Source: Chromobotia macracanthus (Eukaryota; Chordata; Actinopteri; Cypriniformes; Botiidae). Taken from it: a stretch of DNA of 64,000 bases. Under the pieces are notes generated by a model. It saw nothing but the letters and a program-made list of their open reading frames with translations. It made no database searches and had not been told where the DNA came from. How positions within the stretch are numbered: position 1 is the stretch's first letter; every line of letters begins with the position of its first letter. Positions 12,701-24,428 of this stretch are shown one piece after another. A program made the translations under genes and the position numbers. The stretch is from NCBI GenBank assembly GCA_036877525.1, contig JAZGTH010000075.1, positions 1,417,501-1,481,500 on the forward strand, given 5' to 3'.

Positions 12701-15700
12701 GTGTGTGTGTGTGTGTGTGACTGTGTGTGTGTGTGTGTTTGTGTGTGTGAGTGTGCGTGTGCGTGTGAGTGTGAGTGTGCGTGTGTGTGTGACTGTGTGT
12801 GTGCGTGAGTGTGAGTGTGTGTGAGTGTGTGTGAGTGTGTGTGTGTGTGTGTGAGTGTGTGTGAGTGTGTGTGTGTGTAAAAAACACTCACAGGATACAG
12901 TGTGGTAGATGCTGGGCCAATACTGTCCACTGTCTCTTTTCAGCCAAACACGAATGGTCCTAAAACAAACAAAAACAACATAAAAAGGCAATCTTTAAAA
13001 AGATAATAATCACTCTTTAAATACTGATCCAAACCAACCCCAAATAACCCTGAAAAGTGTCAGTCATTCACAGATGCACACAGATCTCCTCTCAGTTCCT
13101 CCTCTTTCAACATGTCCAACATATCACATGTTACAGTTTGTGCAACTGATCACTGTACAGACATGTAGGTCAACGGCACACATGCACATAATGCAACTAT
13201 CCCAACAAACTGTGATCTTTGGACAGACACTAACCATATATACGGTCAAACTAGATGCTATTTGTTCACTGTAAAGACTGACTAAATATCAACATGAAAA
13301 TGAAAACATTTTCTAAACCATTAACTCTTTCTCAGCTAAATGAACTGCTGAGCTCTTTTTGAGCAAACCAAAGCTTTTCCTGTCCTCAGAAAGCATCTGG
13401 AATAAGACTGAGCTTGTGCTGAGCTTGTGTTTGCCCTGAGCTGATGGTTTCGATTGGGTTAAATAACATTCATTTAAATGAATCACTTGTATGACAACAT
13501 CAGACCTCATTTCAATCCTTTAAAACCTGCTCTCATCTTTAGAGGAACCTGCCCCAAAATCACCAAAACAGCATTACAGTATTAACAGTAGCCACAGTTA
13601 CTGTAACCCAATACCATAGTTATTTTTACTGCTGTGAAATACTCAGAAATTTAGATTCTCCCTCAAAAAACTGTAAGAATTCTTCATGTTAGTTATTATT
13701 ACGTGTCAGATGGTCTTTCATTTGAATTACTTTTTAAGACACCATAGATACCAACAATAACTGCAGTAAATATGGGATTTTGGTGGAATATTCTGCAGTA
13801 AAATGATAATACATTAACATATGATCTCTTTCAGACAGCGTTATGATGCTTGAAGAATCTGTTTCATTTTTTCATTCTCTTTTTTTGATGACACTGCTGA
13901 AAACTAAATTACCAAGTTTTTCCAGTAATAACAACTGCAGTTATGGATTTCCACAAGTATTACTATAGTTACTATGATAAGTTACAATAATATGAAAACT
14001 TCTCATCTGAAACCAAGTCAACGTTTTTAAACAATGATTGCAGTGTCATAAGCACATTCAAGTACTTTTATTAAACAAATAATATTTTAACAAATAAAAT
14101 AAAAACATGGCAATACCACACAGAAACAACACTATATCATGGTACAGTCCCTGTACTTTTAATTAACATGCATTTATATTCTTCAAACAACAAACAAACA
14201 AAGCTAAGCTTAATGCATGAAATAAGTAATAATGTAATAAGAAGTAATAATGTAATCAGAAGTAATGTCTGGATTAAATCAGAAGTAATGTCTGGATTAA
14301 ATCAGAAGTAATGTCTGGATTAAATCAGAAGTAATGTCTGGATTAAATCACAAGTGATGTCTGGATTAAATCAGAAGTAATAATGTAATCAGAAGTAATG
14401 TCTGGATTAAATCAGAAGTAATGTCTGGATTAAATCAGAAGTAATGTCTGGATTAAATCAGAAGTAATGTCTGGATTAAATCAGAAGTAATAATGTAATC
14501 AGAAGTAATGTCTGGATTAAATCAGAAGTAATGTCTGGATTAAATCAGAAGTGATGTCTGGATTAAATCAGAAGTAATGTCTGGATTAAATCAGAAGTAA
14601 TGTCTGGATTAAATCAGAAGTAATGTCTGGATTAAATCAGAAGTAATAATGTAATCAGAAGTAATGTCTGGATTAAATCAGAAGTGATGTCTGGATTAAA
14701 TCAGAAGTAATGTCTGGATTAAATCAGAAGTAATGTCTGGATTAAATCAGAAGTAATAATGTAATCAGAAGTAATGTCTGGATTAAATCAGAAGTGATGT
14801 CTGGATTAAATCACAAGTGATGTCTGGATTAAATCAGAAGTAATAATGTAATCAGAAGTAATGTCTGGATTAAATCAGAAGTGATGTCTGGATTAAATCA
14901 GAAGTAATGTCTGGATTAAATCAGAAGTAATGTCTGGATTAAATCAGAAGTAATAATGTAATCAGAAGTAATGTCTGGATTAAATCAGAAGTGATGTCTG
15001 GATTAAATCAGAAGTAATGTCTGGATTAAATCAGAAGTAATGTCTGGATTAAATCAGAAGTAATAATGTAATCAGAAGTAATGTCTGGATTAAATCAGAA
15101 GTGATGTCTGGATTAAATCAGAAGTGATGTCTGGATTAAATCAGAAGTGATGTCTGGATTAAATCAGAAGTAATGTCTGGATTAAATCAGTAATGTCTGG
15201 ATTAAATCAGAAGTAATGTCTGGATTAAATCAGAAGTAATGTCTGGATTAAATCAGTAATATCTGGATTAAATCAGAAGTGATGTCTGGATTAAATCAGA
15301 AGTAATGTCTGGATTAAATCAGAAGTAATGTCTGGATTAAATCAGAAGTAATAATGTAATCAGAAGTAATGTCTGGATTAAATCAGAAGTAATGTCTGGA
15401 TTAAATCAGTAATATCTGGATTAAATCAGAAGTGATGTCTGGATTAAATCAGAAGTAATGTCTGGATTAAATCAGAAGTAATGTCTGGATTAAATCACAA
15501 GTGATGTCTGGATTAAATCAGAAGTAATAATGTAATCAGAAGTAATGTCTGGATTAAATCAGTAATATCTGGATTAAATCAGAAGTGATGTCTGGATTAA
15601 ATCAGAAGTAATGTCTGGATTAAATCAGAAGTAATGTCTGGATTAAATCAGAAGTAATGTCTGGATTAAATCAGAAGTGATGTCTGGATTAAATCAGAAG

Positions 15701-18700
15701 TGATGTCTGGATTAAATCAGAAGTGATGTCTGGATTAAATCAGAAGTGATGTCTGGATTAAATCAGAAGTAATGTCTGGATTAAATCAGTAATATCTGGA
15801 TTAAATCAGAAGTGATGTCTGGATTAAATCAGAAGTAATGTCTGGATTAAATCAGAAGTAATGTCTGGATTAAATCACAAGTGATGTCTGGATTAAATCA
15901 GAAGTAATAATGTAATCAGAAGTAATGTCTGGATTAAATCAGTAATATCTGGATTAAATCAGAAGTGATGTCTGGATTAAATCAGAAGTAATGTCTGGAT
16001 TAAATCAGAAGTAATGTCTGGATTAAATCAGAAGTGATGTCTGGATTAAATCAGAAGTAATGTCTGGATTAAATCAGAAGTGATGTCTGGATTAAATCAG
16101 AAGTAATGTCTGGATTAAATCAGAAGTAATGTCTGGATTAAATCACAAGTGATGTCTGGATTAAATCAGAAGTAATAATGTAATCAGAAGTAATGTCTGG
16201 ATTAAATCAGAAGTGATGTCTGGATTAAATCAGAAGTAATGTCTGGATTAAATCAGAAGTGATGTCTGGATTAAATCAGAAGTAATGTCTGGATTAAATC
16301 ACAAGTGATGTCTGGATTAAATCAGAAGTAATAATGTAATCAGAAGTAATGTCTGGATTAAATCAGTAATATCTGGATTAAAAACATGGTACAGTCCCTG
16401 TACTTTTAATTAACATGCATTTATATTCTTCAAACAACAAACAAACAAAGCTAAGCTTAATGCATGAAATAAGTAATAATGTAATAAGAAGTAATAATGT
16501 AATCAGAAGTAATGTCTGGATTAAATCAGAAGTAATGTCTGGATTAAATCAGAAGTAATGTCTGGATTAAATCAGAAGTAATGTCTGGATTAAATCACAA
16601 GTGATGTCTGGATTAAATCAGAAGTAATAATGTAATCAGAAGTAATGTCTGGATTAAATCAGAAGTAATGTCTGGATTAAATCAGAAGTAATGTCTGGAT
16701 TAAATCAGAAGTAATGTCTGGATTAAATCAGAAGTAATAATGTAATCAGAAGTAATGTCTGGATTAAATCAGAAGTAATGTCTGGATTAAATCAGAAGTG
16801 ATGTCTGGATTAAATCAGAAGTAATGTCTGGATTAAATCAGAAGTAATGTCTGGATTAAATCAGAAGTAATGTCTGGATTAAATCAGAAGTAATAATGTA
16901 ATCAGAAGTAATGTCTGGATTAAATCAGAAGTGATGTCTGGATTAAATCAGAAGTAATGTCTGGATTAAATCAGAAGTAATGTCTGGATTAAATCAGAAG
17001 TAATAATGTAATCAGAAGTAATGTCTGGATTAAATCAGAAGTGATGTCTGGATTAAATCACAAGTGATGTCTGGATTAAATCAGAAGTAATAATGTAATC
17101 AGAAGTAATGTCTGGATTAAATCAGAAGTGATGTCTGGATTAAATCAGAAGTAATGTCTGGATTAAATCAGAAGTAATGTCTGGATTAAATCAGAAGTAA
17201 TAATGTAATCAGAAGTAATGTCTGGATTAAATCAGAAGTGATGTCTGGATTAAATCAGAAGTAATGTCTGGATTAAATCAGAAGTAATGTCTGGATTAAA
17301 TCAGAAGTAATAATGTAATCAGAAGTAATGTCTGGATTAAATCAGAAGTGATGTCTGGATTAAATCAGAAGTGATGTCTGGATTAAATCAGAAGTGATGT
17401 CTGGATTAAATCAGAAGTAATGTCTGGATTAAATCAGTAATGTCTGGATTAAATCAGAAGTAATGTCTGGATTAAATCAGAAGTAATGTCTGGATTAAAT
17501 CAGTAATATCTGGATTAAATCAGAAGTGATGTCTGGATTAAATCAGAAGTAATGTCTGGATTAAATCAGAAGTAATGTCTGGATTAAATCAGAAGTAATA
17601 ATGTAATCAGAAGTAATGTCTGGATTAAATCAGAAGTAATGTCTGGATTAAATCAGTAATATCTGGATTAAATCAGAAGTGATGTCTGGATTAAATCAGA
17701 AGTAATGTCTGGATTAAATCCAGAAGTAATGTCTGGATTAAATCACAAGTGATGTCTGGATTAAATCAGAAGTAATAATGTAATCAGAAGTAATGTCTGG
17801 ATTAAATCAGTAATATCTGGATTAAATCAGAAGTGATGTCTGGATTAAATCAGAAGTAATGTCTGGATTAAATCAGAAGTAATGTCTGGATTAAATCAGA
17901 AGTAATGTCTGGATTAAATCAGAAGTAATGTCTGGATTAAATCGAAGTGATGTCTGGATTAAATCAGAAGTGATGTCTGGATTAAATCAGAAGTGATGTC
18001 TGGATTAAATCAGAAGTAATGTCTGGATTAAATCAGTAATATCTGGATTAAATCAGAAGTGATGTCTGGATTAAATCAGAAGTAATGTCTGGATTAAATC
18101 AGAAGTAATGTCTGGATTAAATCACAAGTGATGTCTGGATTAAATCAGAAGTAATAATGTAATCAGAAGTAATGTCTGGATTAAATCAGTAATATCTGGA
18201 TTAAATCAGAAGTGATGTCTGGATTAAATCAGAAGTAATGTCTGGATTAAATCAGAAGTAATGTCTGGATTAAATCAAGTGATGTCTGGATTAAATCGAA
18301 GTAATGTCTGGATTAAATCGAAGTGATGTCTGGATTAAATCAGAAGTAATGTCTGGATTAAATCAGAAGTGATGTCTGGATTAAATCAGAAGTAATGTCT
18401 GGATTAAATCAGAAGTGATGTCTGGATTAAATCAGAAGTAATGTCTGGATTAAATCAGAAGTGATGTCTGGATTAAATCAGAAGTAATGTCTGGATTAAA
18501 TCACAAGTGATGTCTGGATTAAATCAGAAGTAATAATGTAATCAGAAGTAATGTCTGGATTAAATCAGTAATATCTGGATTAAATCAGAAGTGATGTCTG
18601 GATTAAATCAGAAGTAATGTCTGGATTAAATCAGAAGTAATGTCTGGATTAAATCAGAAGTGATGTCTGGATTAAATCAGAAGTAATGTCTGGATTAAAT

Positions 18701-19034
18701 CAGAAGTGATGTCTGGATTAAATCAGAAGTAATGTCTGGATTAAATCAGAAGTGATGTCTGGATTAAATCAGAAGTAATGTCTGGATTAAATCAGAAGTG
18801 ATGTCTGGATTAAATCAGAAGTAATGTCTGGATTAAATCAGAAGTGATGTCTGGATTAAATAACACAGGCTGTGACTGGGGGACGTGCATCCTCTACCTG
18901 TCCTCGCTGACCGTGATCACTCCGTCCTCTTTCGGGATGAGCACGGCGGCGTTCACCGCGTCGCTGTGGCCCTCGATCTTGTTGAGCAGGACGGGTCTGG
19001 AGCTCTGAGGCCTCGAGTGGATCTCCGCCGCCAT
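7767..19034 (-). CDS. wdfy1: WD repeat and FYVE domain-containing protein 1
   Basis: Twelve coding exons on the minus strand: 19034-18898, 12959-12892, 12204-12131, 11794-11740, 10884-10734, 10619-10507, 10237-10111, 10025-9920, 8893-8792, 8457-8327, 8230-8122 and 7826-7767. All joins keep frame, giving 410 residues, the length of human WDFY1. The start MAAEIHSRPQSSRPVLL matches WDFY1 rather than WDFY2. WD40 blades show as STGHDK, FVGDYSGQITLLKL, FSGASDHSVIMWDIGG and VSCSADGGVTVWNMD. A FYVE zinc finger follows, with CQKCEQPF, the PI3P-binding HHCRKCGKAICGKC core and CDDC. A final WD blade ends IWDMTQVIGSSVAAGF. The family is an endosomal PI3P-binding adaptor linked in mammals to TLR3/4 signalling. 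Intron 1 is 5.9 kb and mostly satellite. The exon 11 donor (GTCACA) is weak. Confidence 0.96.
9271..9734. mobile_element. 464-bp foldback/MITE-like element with about 145-bp terminal inverted repeats
   Basis: The left end reads ACAGTACTGTGCAAAAG and the right end, on the opposite strand, ACAGTACTGTGTAAAAG. The inverted arms (about 9271-9415 and 9590-9734) match over about 145 bp with scattered differences. They flank a unique centre of about 170 bp. TATA sequence borders both ends, compatible with a TA target duplication. It carries no transposase, so it is a non-autonomous DNA element. It sits in wdfy1 intron 8, between exons 8 and 9. The superfamily was not identified. Confidence 0.85.
12549..12878. 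repeat. (GT)n/(CA)n microsatellite in wdfy1 intron 2
   Basis: About 330 bp of GT repeat is interrupted by regular GTGAGT variants; it reads as CA repeat in the transcribed strand. It ends 13 nt from the wdfy1 exon 2 5' splice site. Three open frames across it (His/Thr runs) are artefacts of the repeat. Confidence 0.97.
13020..14140. other. wdfy1 intron 1, unique AT-rich part
   Basis: AT-rich non-coding intron sequence lies between exon 2 and the satellite. I see no gene, RNA or clear mobile element in it. Confidence 0.6.
14141..16387. repeat. First copy of a 2,247-bp higher-order duplication
   Basis: The flank GGTACAGTCCCTGTAC and about 90 bp after it appear at 14141 and again at 16388. Landmark variant units then recur at a constant offset of 2,247 bp for over 1 kb (for example CACAAGTGA at 14811 and 17058). 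The offset shifts by one only after a single inserted C near 17721. The whole flank-plus-array block has therefore been duplicated in tandem; the second copy starts at 16386. Confidence 0.9.
14190..18861. repeat. 4.6-kb satellite of 23-bp units in wdfy1 intron 1
   Basis: The tandem array has a basic 23-bp unit containing AGTAATGTCTGGATTAAATC. Variant units are AGTGATG in place of AGTAATG, a CACAAGTG start, a 20-bp form with AGTAATATCTGG, and an 18-bp form reading AGAAGTAATAATGTAATC. By length there are roughly 200 units. Units differ by few bases, implying recent expansion or homogenisation. The array is split by about 100 bp of flank-derived sequence at 16386-16490. It ends about 35 bp from the exon 1 donor (exon 1 ends at 18898). 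It is not a CRISPR array, because no unique spacers are present. Confidence 0.98.
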
Positions 19035-19160
19035 GACCGACTCCTCCGTTTCCTCCTGCCCGATGATTCCTCCTCTCGAGTCAGCTGAGCGCGCACCAAC
19101 GAGCGGCAGCTCCCGGTACCGTAAAGAACCGAGAAGACGCGCAACAACAAACGCCATTTA
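18885..19160 (-). promoter_or_regulatory. GC-rich first-exon region of wdfy1 (probable CpG-rich promoter)
   Basis: The 250 bp around the wdfy1 start codon (ATG at 19034-19032) is rich in G, C and CpG, in sharp contrast to the AT-rich sequence on both sides. This is typical of a vertebrate CpG-rich promoter and first exon. The transcription start is probably a little above 19034; no TATA box was assigned. Confidence 0.6.
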
Positions 19161-19199
19161 TGTTTGTGAATGACGCTTTATATTGAGTTACATGTGACG

Positions 19200-20080
19200 T
19201 ATGTAGTCATATATAACATCTATATATGACCATCTATACTGACTGTCTATATAATGTTATTCAGTAACAATTTACAGTAAGGTTGCATTTGTTAAACTTT
19301 ATTAAAGTGAGTTGTGTGTTGTTTTTATTATTCTTCCTGTTTTTTTCTTTCTGTGTATAGATTAACAAATGCTATAAAAAGAGATATTTTACAAACGTAT
19401 ACAATGTATGCACATTTTCTACACATAAATGATAATAATAAATATCCATATACATATTTTGTATATTTTATTGATGTTTTTCACGCTAATAAATATTAAT
19501 AGCGTTTTATTGTCACACTCCCACGGTTGTCATGTCAGATACAGCAGGCCAGCGTCATGATGACGTAATCACCACTGACGTCACCTCGCTATTGTTTACG
19601 TGTCTGTAATAAAAGTGGCCGCAAAGTAAACAACAACAAGACAGTCTGAGATTGAGCTGACCAATCAAATGAAAGATATATAACAAGTGTAATATGTGCA
19701 TGAATAAAACTCATAATAAATAATAATAATCAACAATAAAAATACTCAACGTGTGGCCAGTGTTGTGTCAAGAGAAAATATATCATTGTGTGTGACGAAT
19801 TGTTAAAAAAATACGATATGTATTTCTCTTATTGCATTTAGCACCAAAGATAATTACATAAAGAAACCTTTCTTTGGGCTGGTCATATATAATGAGCACG
19901 ATTTTTGTCAATAAATACTGCACTGCTAAAAGTGTGGACTTTATTAAATACACAAAACAGCCAAAGTTACAAATGTAAAAAGTAATCCTAAAAATGATAT
20001 ATATAAAAGACACAAGGTGAACAAGGAGTCCCGTATTATGACTCAATGACAGAAAACAGAGCATTCATATAAAACAAATG
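19200..20080. other. Short intergenic gap upstream of wdfy1 and downstream of serpine2
   Basis: AT-rich sequence without coding features. A minus-strand AATAAA at 20090-20095 could end the serpine2 transcript, leaving under 1 kb between that end and the wdfy1 promoter. Confidence 0.5.
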
Positions 20081-20380
20081 AAATGATGTTTTATTAAGGA
20101 CAGTATAATAATAATAATTATAATAATTTGTTTAGTCACACATTTTGTGAGAATGTTATACAGTAGACACAAAGATGAACTATTTGTGAAATCTAACAAT
20201 ATAAAGATATCAGCAATCTAAAACATGCTGTTGTCTAATTCAAACAGAAAATAAAAATGAATGTTAAAAACACTCCAGGCAACAGAGAACTGTGGGTGCA
20301 GAACACGCAGTCCAGGACAAGTTATATTCCTCTGTGAATGTGCAGTGGGTTGATCTGTGTGAATCTCTTTGAGTTTTGGC

Positions 20381-23300
20381 TCAAGGTTTGTTGATCTGGC
20401 CAGCAAACAGAACAGTTCCTGTAAAGACAATGACATCAGATGTCTGATTTCTTTCACACAGCCTCTGTAGCCCTATAACAGAGTAAACATGTCTACATAT
20501 TGACTTAGGAGGACATTTAATGCATTCTTTCATATGTTGCTTTAATCATTTTTGTGTGGGGGCAGGTACTGTAGGCAGGGTTGGTGAGAGGCTGTTGTAA
20601 ATATTACTATCTTAGTATGAGATTAAATCTCAGTCACTGAGTCCTTATTGGCTTCAGAGGTCTGTGTGTGTGTGTACCTGTGGGGTTATGTCTGATGAGA
20701 AACAGAAACGGTCTGTCCACAGTTATCACGAGAGGAGAAGATCGGGCGAGCAAGATTGCAGCTGGAAAGAGAGAAATAATAAATACACACATTTTGGGGT
20801 CATGAGCACAGCTGCAGTGAACCCTCAAGTGAATGTAAAATTGACTAACATCTAATACAACTGAATAGAATAACTCTCTATTGTCATTGTTTAGAGGAAA
20901 CAACAATAATATAGTCTGATCACTTAAAAAATTATAACGCAGCCGTTTACAAACTGCCTAATTTAAATAGTTTTGAGTACCTCATCGCTGGTGAAAAATA
21001 AGGAAAGTTTAATGCAAAACGTTGGTTTGTTCTGACATATCAAATAACTAATATGAGCACTAGCATTAGTGATGTGTGCATTAGCAGAAAGTACTAAGAA
21101 TAAAATCATACACATTTTGACTTACAGGTTGCAGCTGAAGCTTTAGTTCCAGCTTCATCGACCTCTATCTTGGCTTTCTGAAGGGCTTTGGACACATGAA
21201 CTGGCTCTGAACCTGATACACACACAAGAGCTTATTACCATAAGACTGCACTGCAATAAAAACCCCTTACATATATTTATAATCATACCTGACATCATCT
21301 GACAACCCCTTGTGCTGCTAAAGATGGACTATCAACAGACAGTCATGTCATTACCTCTTAACACCACAAGGGGTTGACAGTTGCATGTGCTTTAGTATTG
21401 GTTAGCATTGCTACTGGTGACACGGTGAGTGTGTATATTAATACTGTTTGTTGTTTGCTTTGACATTTCAAAGAGTGTTTGGACCTGGCGTGTGACATCA
21501 GCTAATAAGATGACATTACTATAATTATAAAACTACCAAAAGGTGTTCCTTTTGTGTTTCACAAACAGATTCCCAAACAGAAAACAAATAGATTAAAGTG
21601 AAACGGCACAGTGATGCACTGGGTGTGTTTGTGAATCTTGAAATTCAACTCAGGGTGGATTCATGAGGCAGGGATTGCTGGTAATGAGACACCAAATGGT
21701 GTTGACAGAGCAGCCTGTAGTTACTGATGTATTCTCTAGATGTTGACTCATATTTTTACACTTCACTGTGAAATGCGATTCTTGTGCCTGCAGTTCACAG
21801 TCAACAGGCAACACATATTTCATTCTGCTGTGTGCAAACACTGACAGCTGACTGACAGCTGTCACTCACTCATGTGTCTGAAATCAGCCTTGGCCTGATC
21901 AAACAGATCTTTAATTCCCAATGCTGTGAGAGGAGCCTGCAGATCCACCTCTGCCTGAGCTGTGAACCTACACAAGCAGAGAAAGAGACACACAGAAAGA
22001 GATAGAAAGAGAGAAAGAGAAAAGAAAGGAAATGAAACAGAGAGACAGAAAGAGAGAGAGAGGGTTAGGGGTTTGTTGAAATCCCAAACACTGCACATGA
22101 GCGCAGCTGTAGTGACGCTTGCCTTAGCAAACACCAAAAGAAGTTCACAGAACTGGATGCCCTACATACATTTTAAAACTCTGATTTTAAAAGAATAAAG
22201 ACAAGTGAAAATTTGAGGTCATTTAGATGACAGAGGGGCCTCACTTTGGCATTACTAATGACATTCTCCTCCGGGCCAGCAGTTTGGTCCAGTTTCTGAT
22301 AGTTGCAGTGGAAATATGTGGCAAGATGGCTGACAGGGACGTGTCCTCTTCTGAGGGTACTGCAATGAACATACTTATACTGTTGCCATGATAGGGCAGT
22401 TCAATCACAGTATACCTCAAACCTTCTGGAGTGCTCGCTTGACCTGGAGAGAGAGAGAGAGAGACTACAAATGACAAGAAGAACTCAAGCTGTAATCTGA
22501 TTGTTCAGCGTTACACAGTTACTGGAAGTCAGTGTGTACAGACTGCTGGGAAACACGAGTTTACAGGGTTCCAGGCTGAGCGTGTCAGAGAAAGAATTTG
22601 AGTGAATGTTTGTGAAGTTTAAGACATCAGGTCTTCAACAGACATTCAACAGTGTTCTCTGAGACATGTCAGTAAATGAGTGAACAAATTATCATTACAA
22701 CTGTGGCTTTCAACCAGTCTTGCTACAGGACTCAGATTTACATGGATCAATTGGGGACCCAACAATGTCCCAGGGCCTAAGACGAGGGGGTTGGGGTTAC
22801 AACAGTCAAAGGTCTGGCTATAGAAGACGTAAGATGTACCGCACATAGGCCCTCTGCACCTAACAGTTTTATTAACTTTTATTCTTTTTTACTATATAAG
22901 CATATATAAACATTTTTTAAACAGTACTCCACGCTGGATCATATCCCAGTGAACTATATTACTGCACACAATGATGCTGTATATAAAATATTTTATTTAC
23001 CTATTAAAGTTCTTATATAAAAACTTGTAAAACAGCAACACACAAATCCTTTGGTGTTTTTATGCAGTCGTCTGCAGTTGGTCACACACATTCAGGGTTT
23101 TGCCTTGTCATTGCTATCTGTGTGGTTTCATCGCTATCTGTGCGGTTTCATTGCTATTTGTAAGGTTACGAGGAGCTATAAAGCCACTGCAGAGTTCCAA
23201 GCGATTAAAAAATAGGCACATTTTTATTGGATTTTGTCTCTGGAAAACAAAGCCACACATACCCAGACAATGACCGCAGTCACAGAACAGGAAAAATGTT

Positions 23301-24428
23301 TCATAACTCAAAATTTCTGTGTGCATTAATTAACATTAGTCTCCAGAATATGATACAATCTCACCCATGTTGAAGTAAGACATCTGAGACATCATGGGAA
23401 CTTTGTATGATTTTCCATCTCCTGCAGTAAAGCTCCGTGGTTTGGTGTTCTGGGTTTGGAATCGGGACTTCCACAGGCCTTTGAAGTAAATGGAATTTAC
23501 CGCCACTATCCGTGTCAGATCTGGATCCAACATATCCGGCTTAACAAGACTGGGAATTTGGCCTGATAAAAAAAAATGAATTATTATACATTTTAAATGA
23601 ATATAAATCTTAATCAACATTTTAAAAATACATTTTACATTTTAAAAATACATTTTATTTTTAAAGTATTCATACTCAATATGGACTATACCTCTAAATG
23701 CTAAAGTCAAACATTTATGTTTAGCGGTTCAGATTAAATCTTTGTGTACCTTTGGTGCGGTTCTTGACCCAATCATTAATGGTGTCCGCAGCCTTCTGTG
23801 GATCACTGTAGTCAAGGGCTTGACTTTCACAATGAAAGTTCTGTCTGTTGGCTGTCAGGAAGTCTTCACGCATACTGAAATCCTTTTTGGGGAACAGCGC
23901 ATTGGCAATCGTCACAATATCGGCATTGGATTTGGTCGTCAGGGATTTGTGGAGTTTTTGCAACATCTTGTACGGACCTGAAAGAAAAAAGAGAGTAGTT
24001 TGTCTTAGTATGCAAATTTTACAATGAGTTTTAGGGAACTTTCTGAAATGTATTTCTAAACGTGATTTTCACACCTCTAGCACGGTTAACTGAACGTTAA
24101 GTACATCAAAGCTTAAATAAAGACTAAAGCATGAGATCACTTACAGGACAGAAAGAGAAAGACTGCACCACCCACCTGTCTTCTTGTATTTGAGCCCCAT
24201 GAGCAGCTGTCGGCGAGTGTTCCCGTGGGCCCCTGGGAGTAGCATGCCCAGAATGGAGGCCACGCCGTGAGGGGACAGAACCACATTCTCCAGGGGTTTG
24301 TTCTGGACCACACGCAGAAACACCTGCAGGCCAACATCAGAACCTCTCTCTCCATATGATGGAGTCTGAGTCGCAACACTGCTTAAACAACATGCCACCA
24401 ACAACACACACACGCGCAGAACACACAT
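20381..24428 (-). CDS. serpine2: Serpin E2 (protease nexin-1 / glia-derived nexin)
   Basis: Eight coding exons on the minus strand: 24428-24176, 23977-23750, 23562-23365, 22443-22245, 21967-21870, 21212-21126, 20761-20678 and 20418-20381 (TGA). All phases fit and give 394 residues, near the human length. A signal peptide begins MCVLRVCVLLVACC. Serpin landmarks are SPHGVASILGMLLPGA, the breach motif VNSIYFKGLWKSRF, IELPYHGNSISM, the hinge EAGTKASAAT, and the C-terminal VDRPFLFLIRHNPTG with LFAGQINKP. The reactive loop reads LLARSSP, with P1 Arg and P1' Ser as in mammalian protease nexin-1. That predicts an inhibitor of thrombin, plasminogen activators and trypsin-like proteases. A basic segment (YKKTGPYKMLQKLHK) fits the heparin-binding helix D region. 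SERPINE3 was considered but these motifs are SERPINE2-like. Confidence 0.96.
21975..22062. repeat. GA-rich simple repeat in serpine2 intron 5
   Basis: This purine-rich low-complexity tract reads as CT-rich polypyrimidine on the serpine2 strand, immediately upstream of the exon 6 acceptor. Confidence 0.8.
22446..22464. repeat. GA microsatellite at a serpine2 acceptor
   Basis: A short GA run reads as CT repeat on the transcribed strand. It forms the polypyrimidine tract directly before the exon 5 acceptor. Confidence 0.8.

Noticed and set aside
12456..12991. Three long His/Thr-rich open frames
   Set aside because: They are translations of the (GT)n/(CA)n repeat; only the short exon 2 segment of wdfy1 at 12892-12959 is real coding sequence.
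14190..18861. CRISPR array
   Set aside because: The repeat is head-to-tail without unique spacers, in an intron of a vertebrate gene. It is a satellite.
7767..19034. Assignment as wdfy2
   Set aside because: The N-terminus (MAAEIHSRP), STGHDK, FVGDYSGQ and the FYVE-flanking residues fit WDFY1 clearly better, and the neighbours serpine2 and kcne4 agree with the WDFY1 region.
20381..24428. Assignment as serpine3
   Set aside because: dhrs12 nearby suggested the SERPINE3 locus, but the reactive loop LLARSSP, the segment KGLWKSRF and the tail LFAGQINKP are those of SERPINE2.
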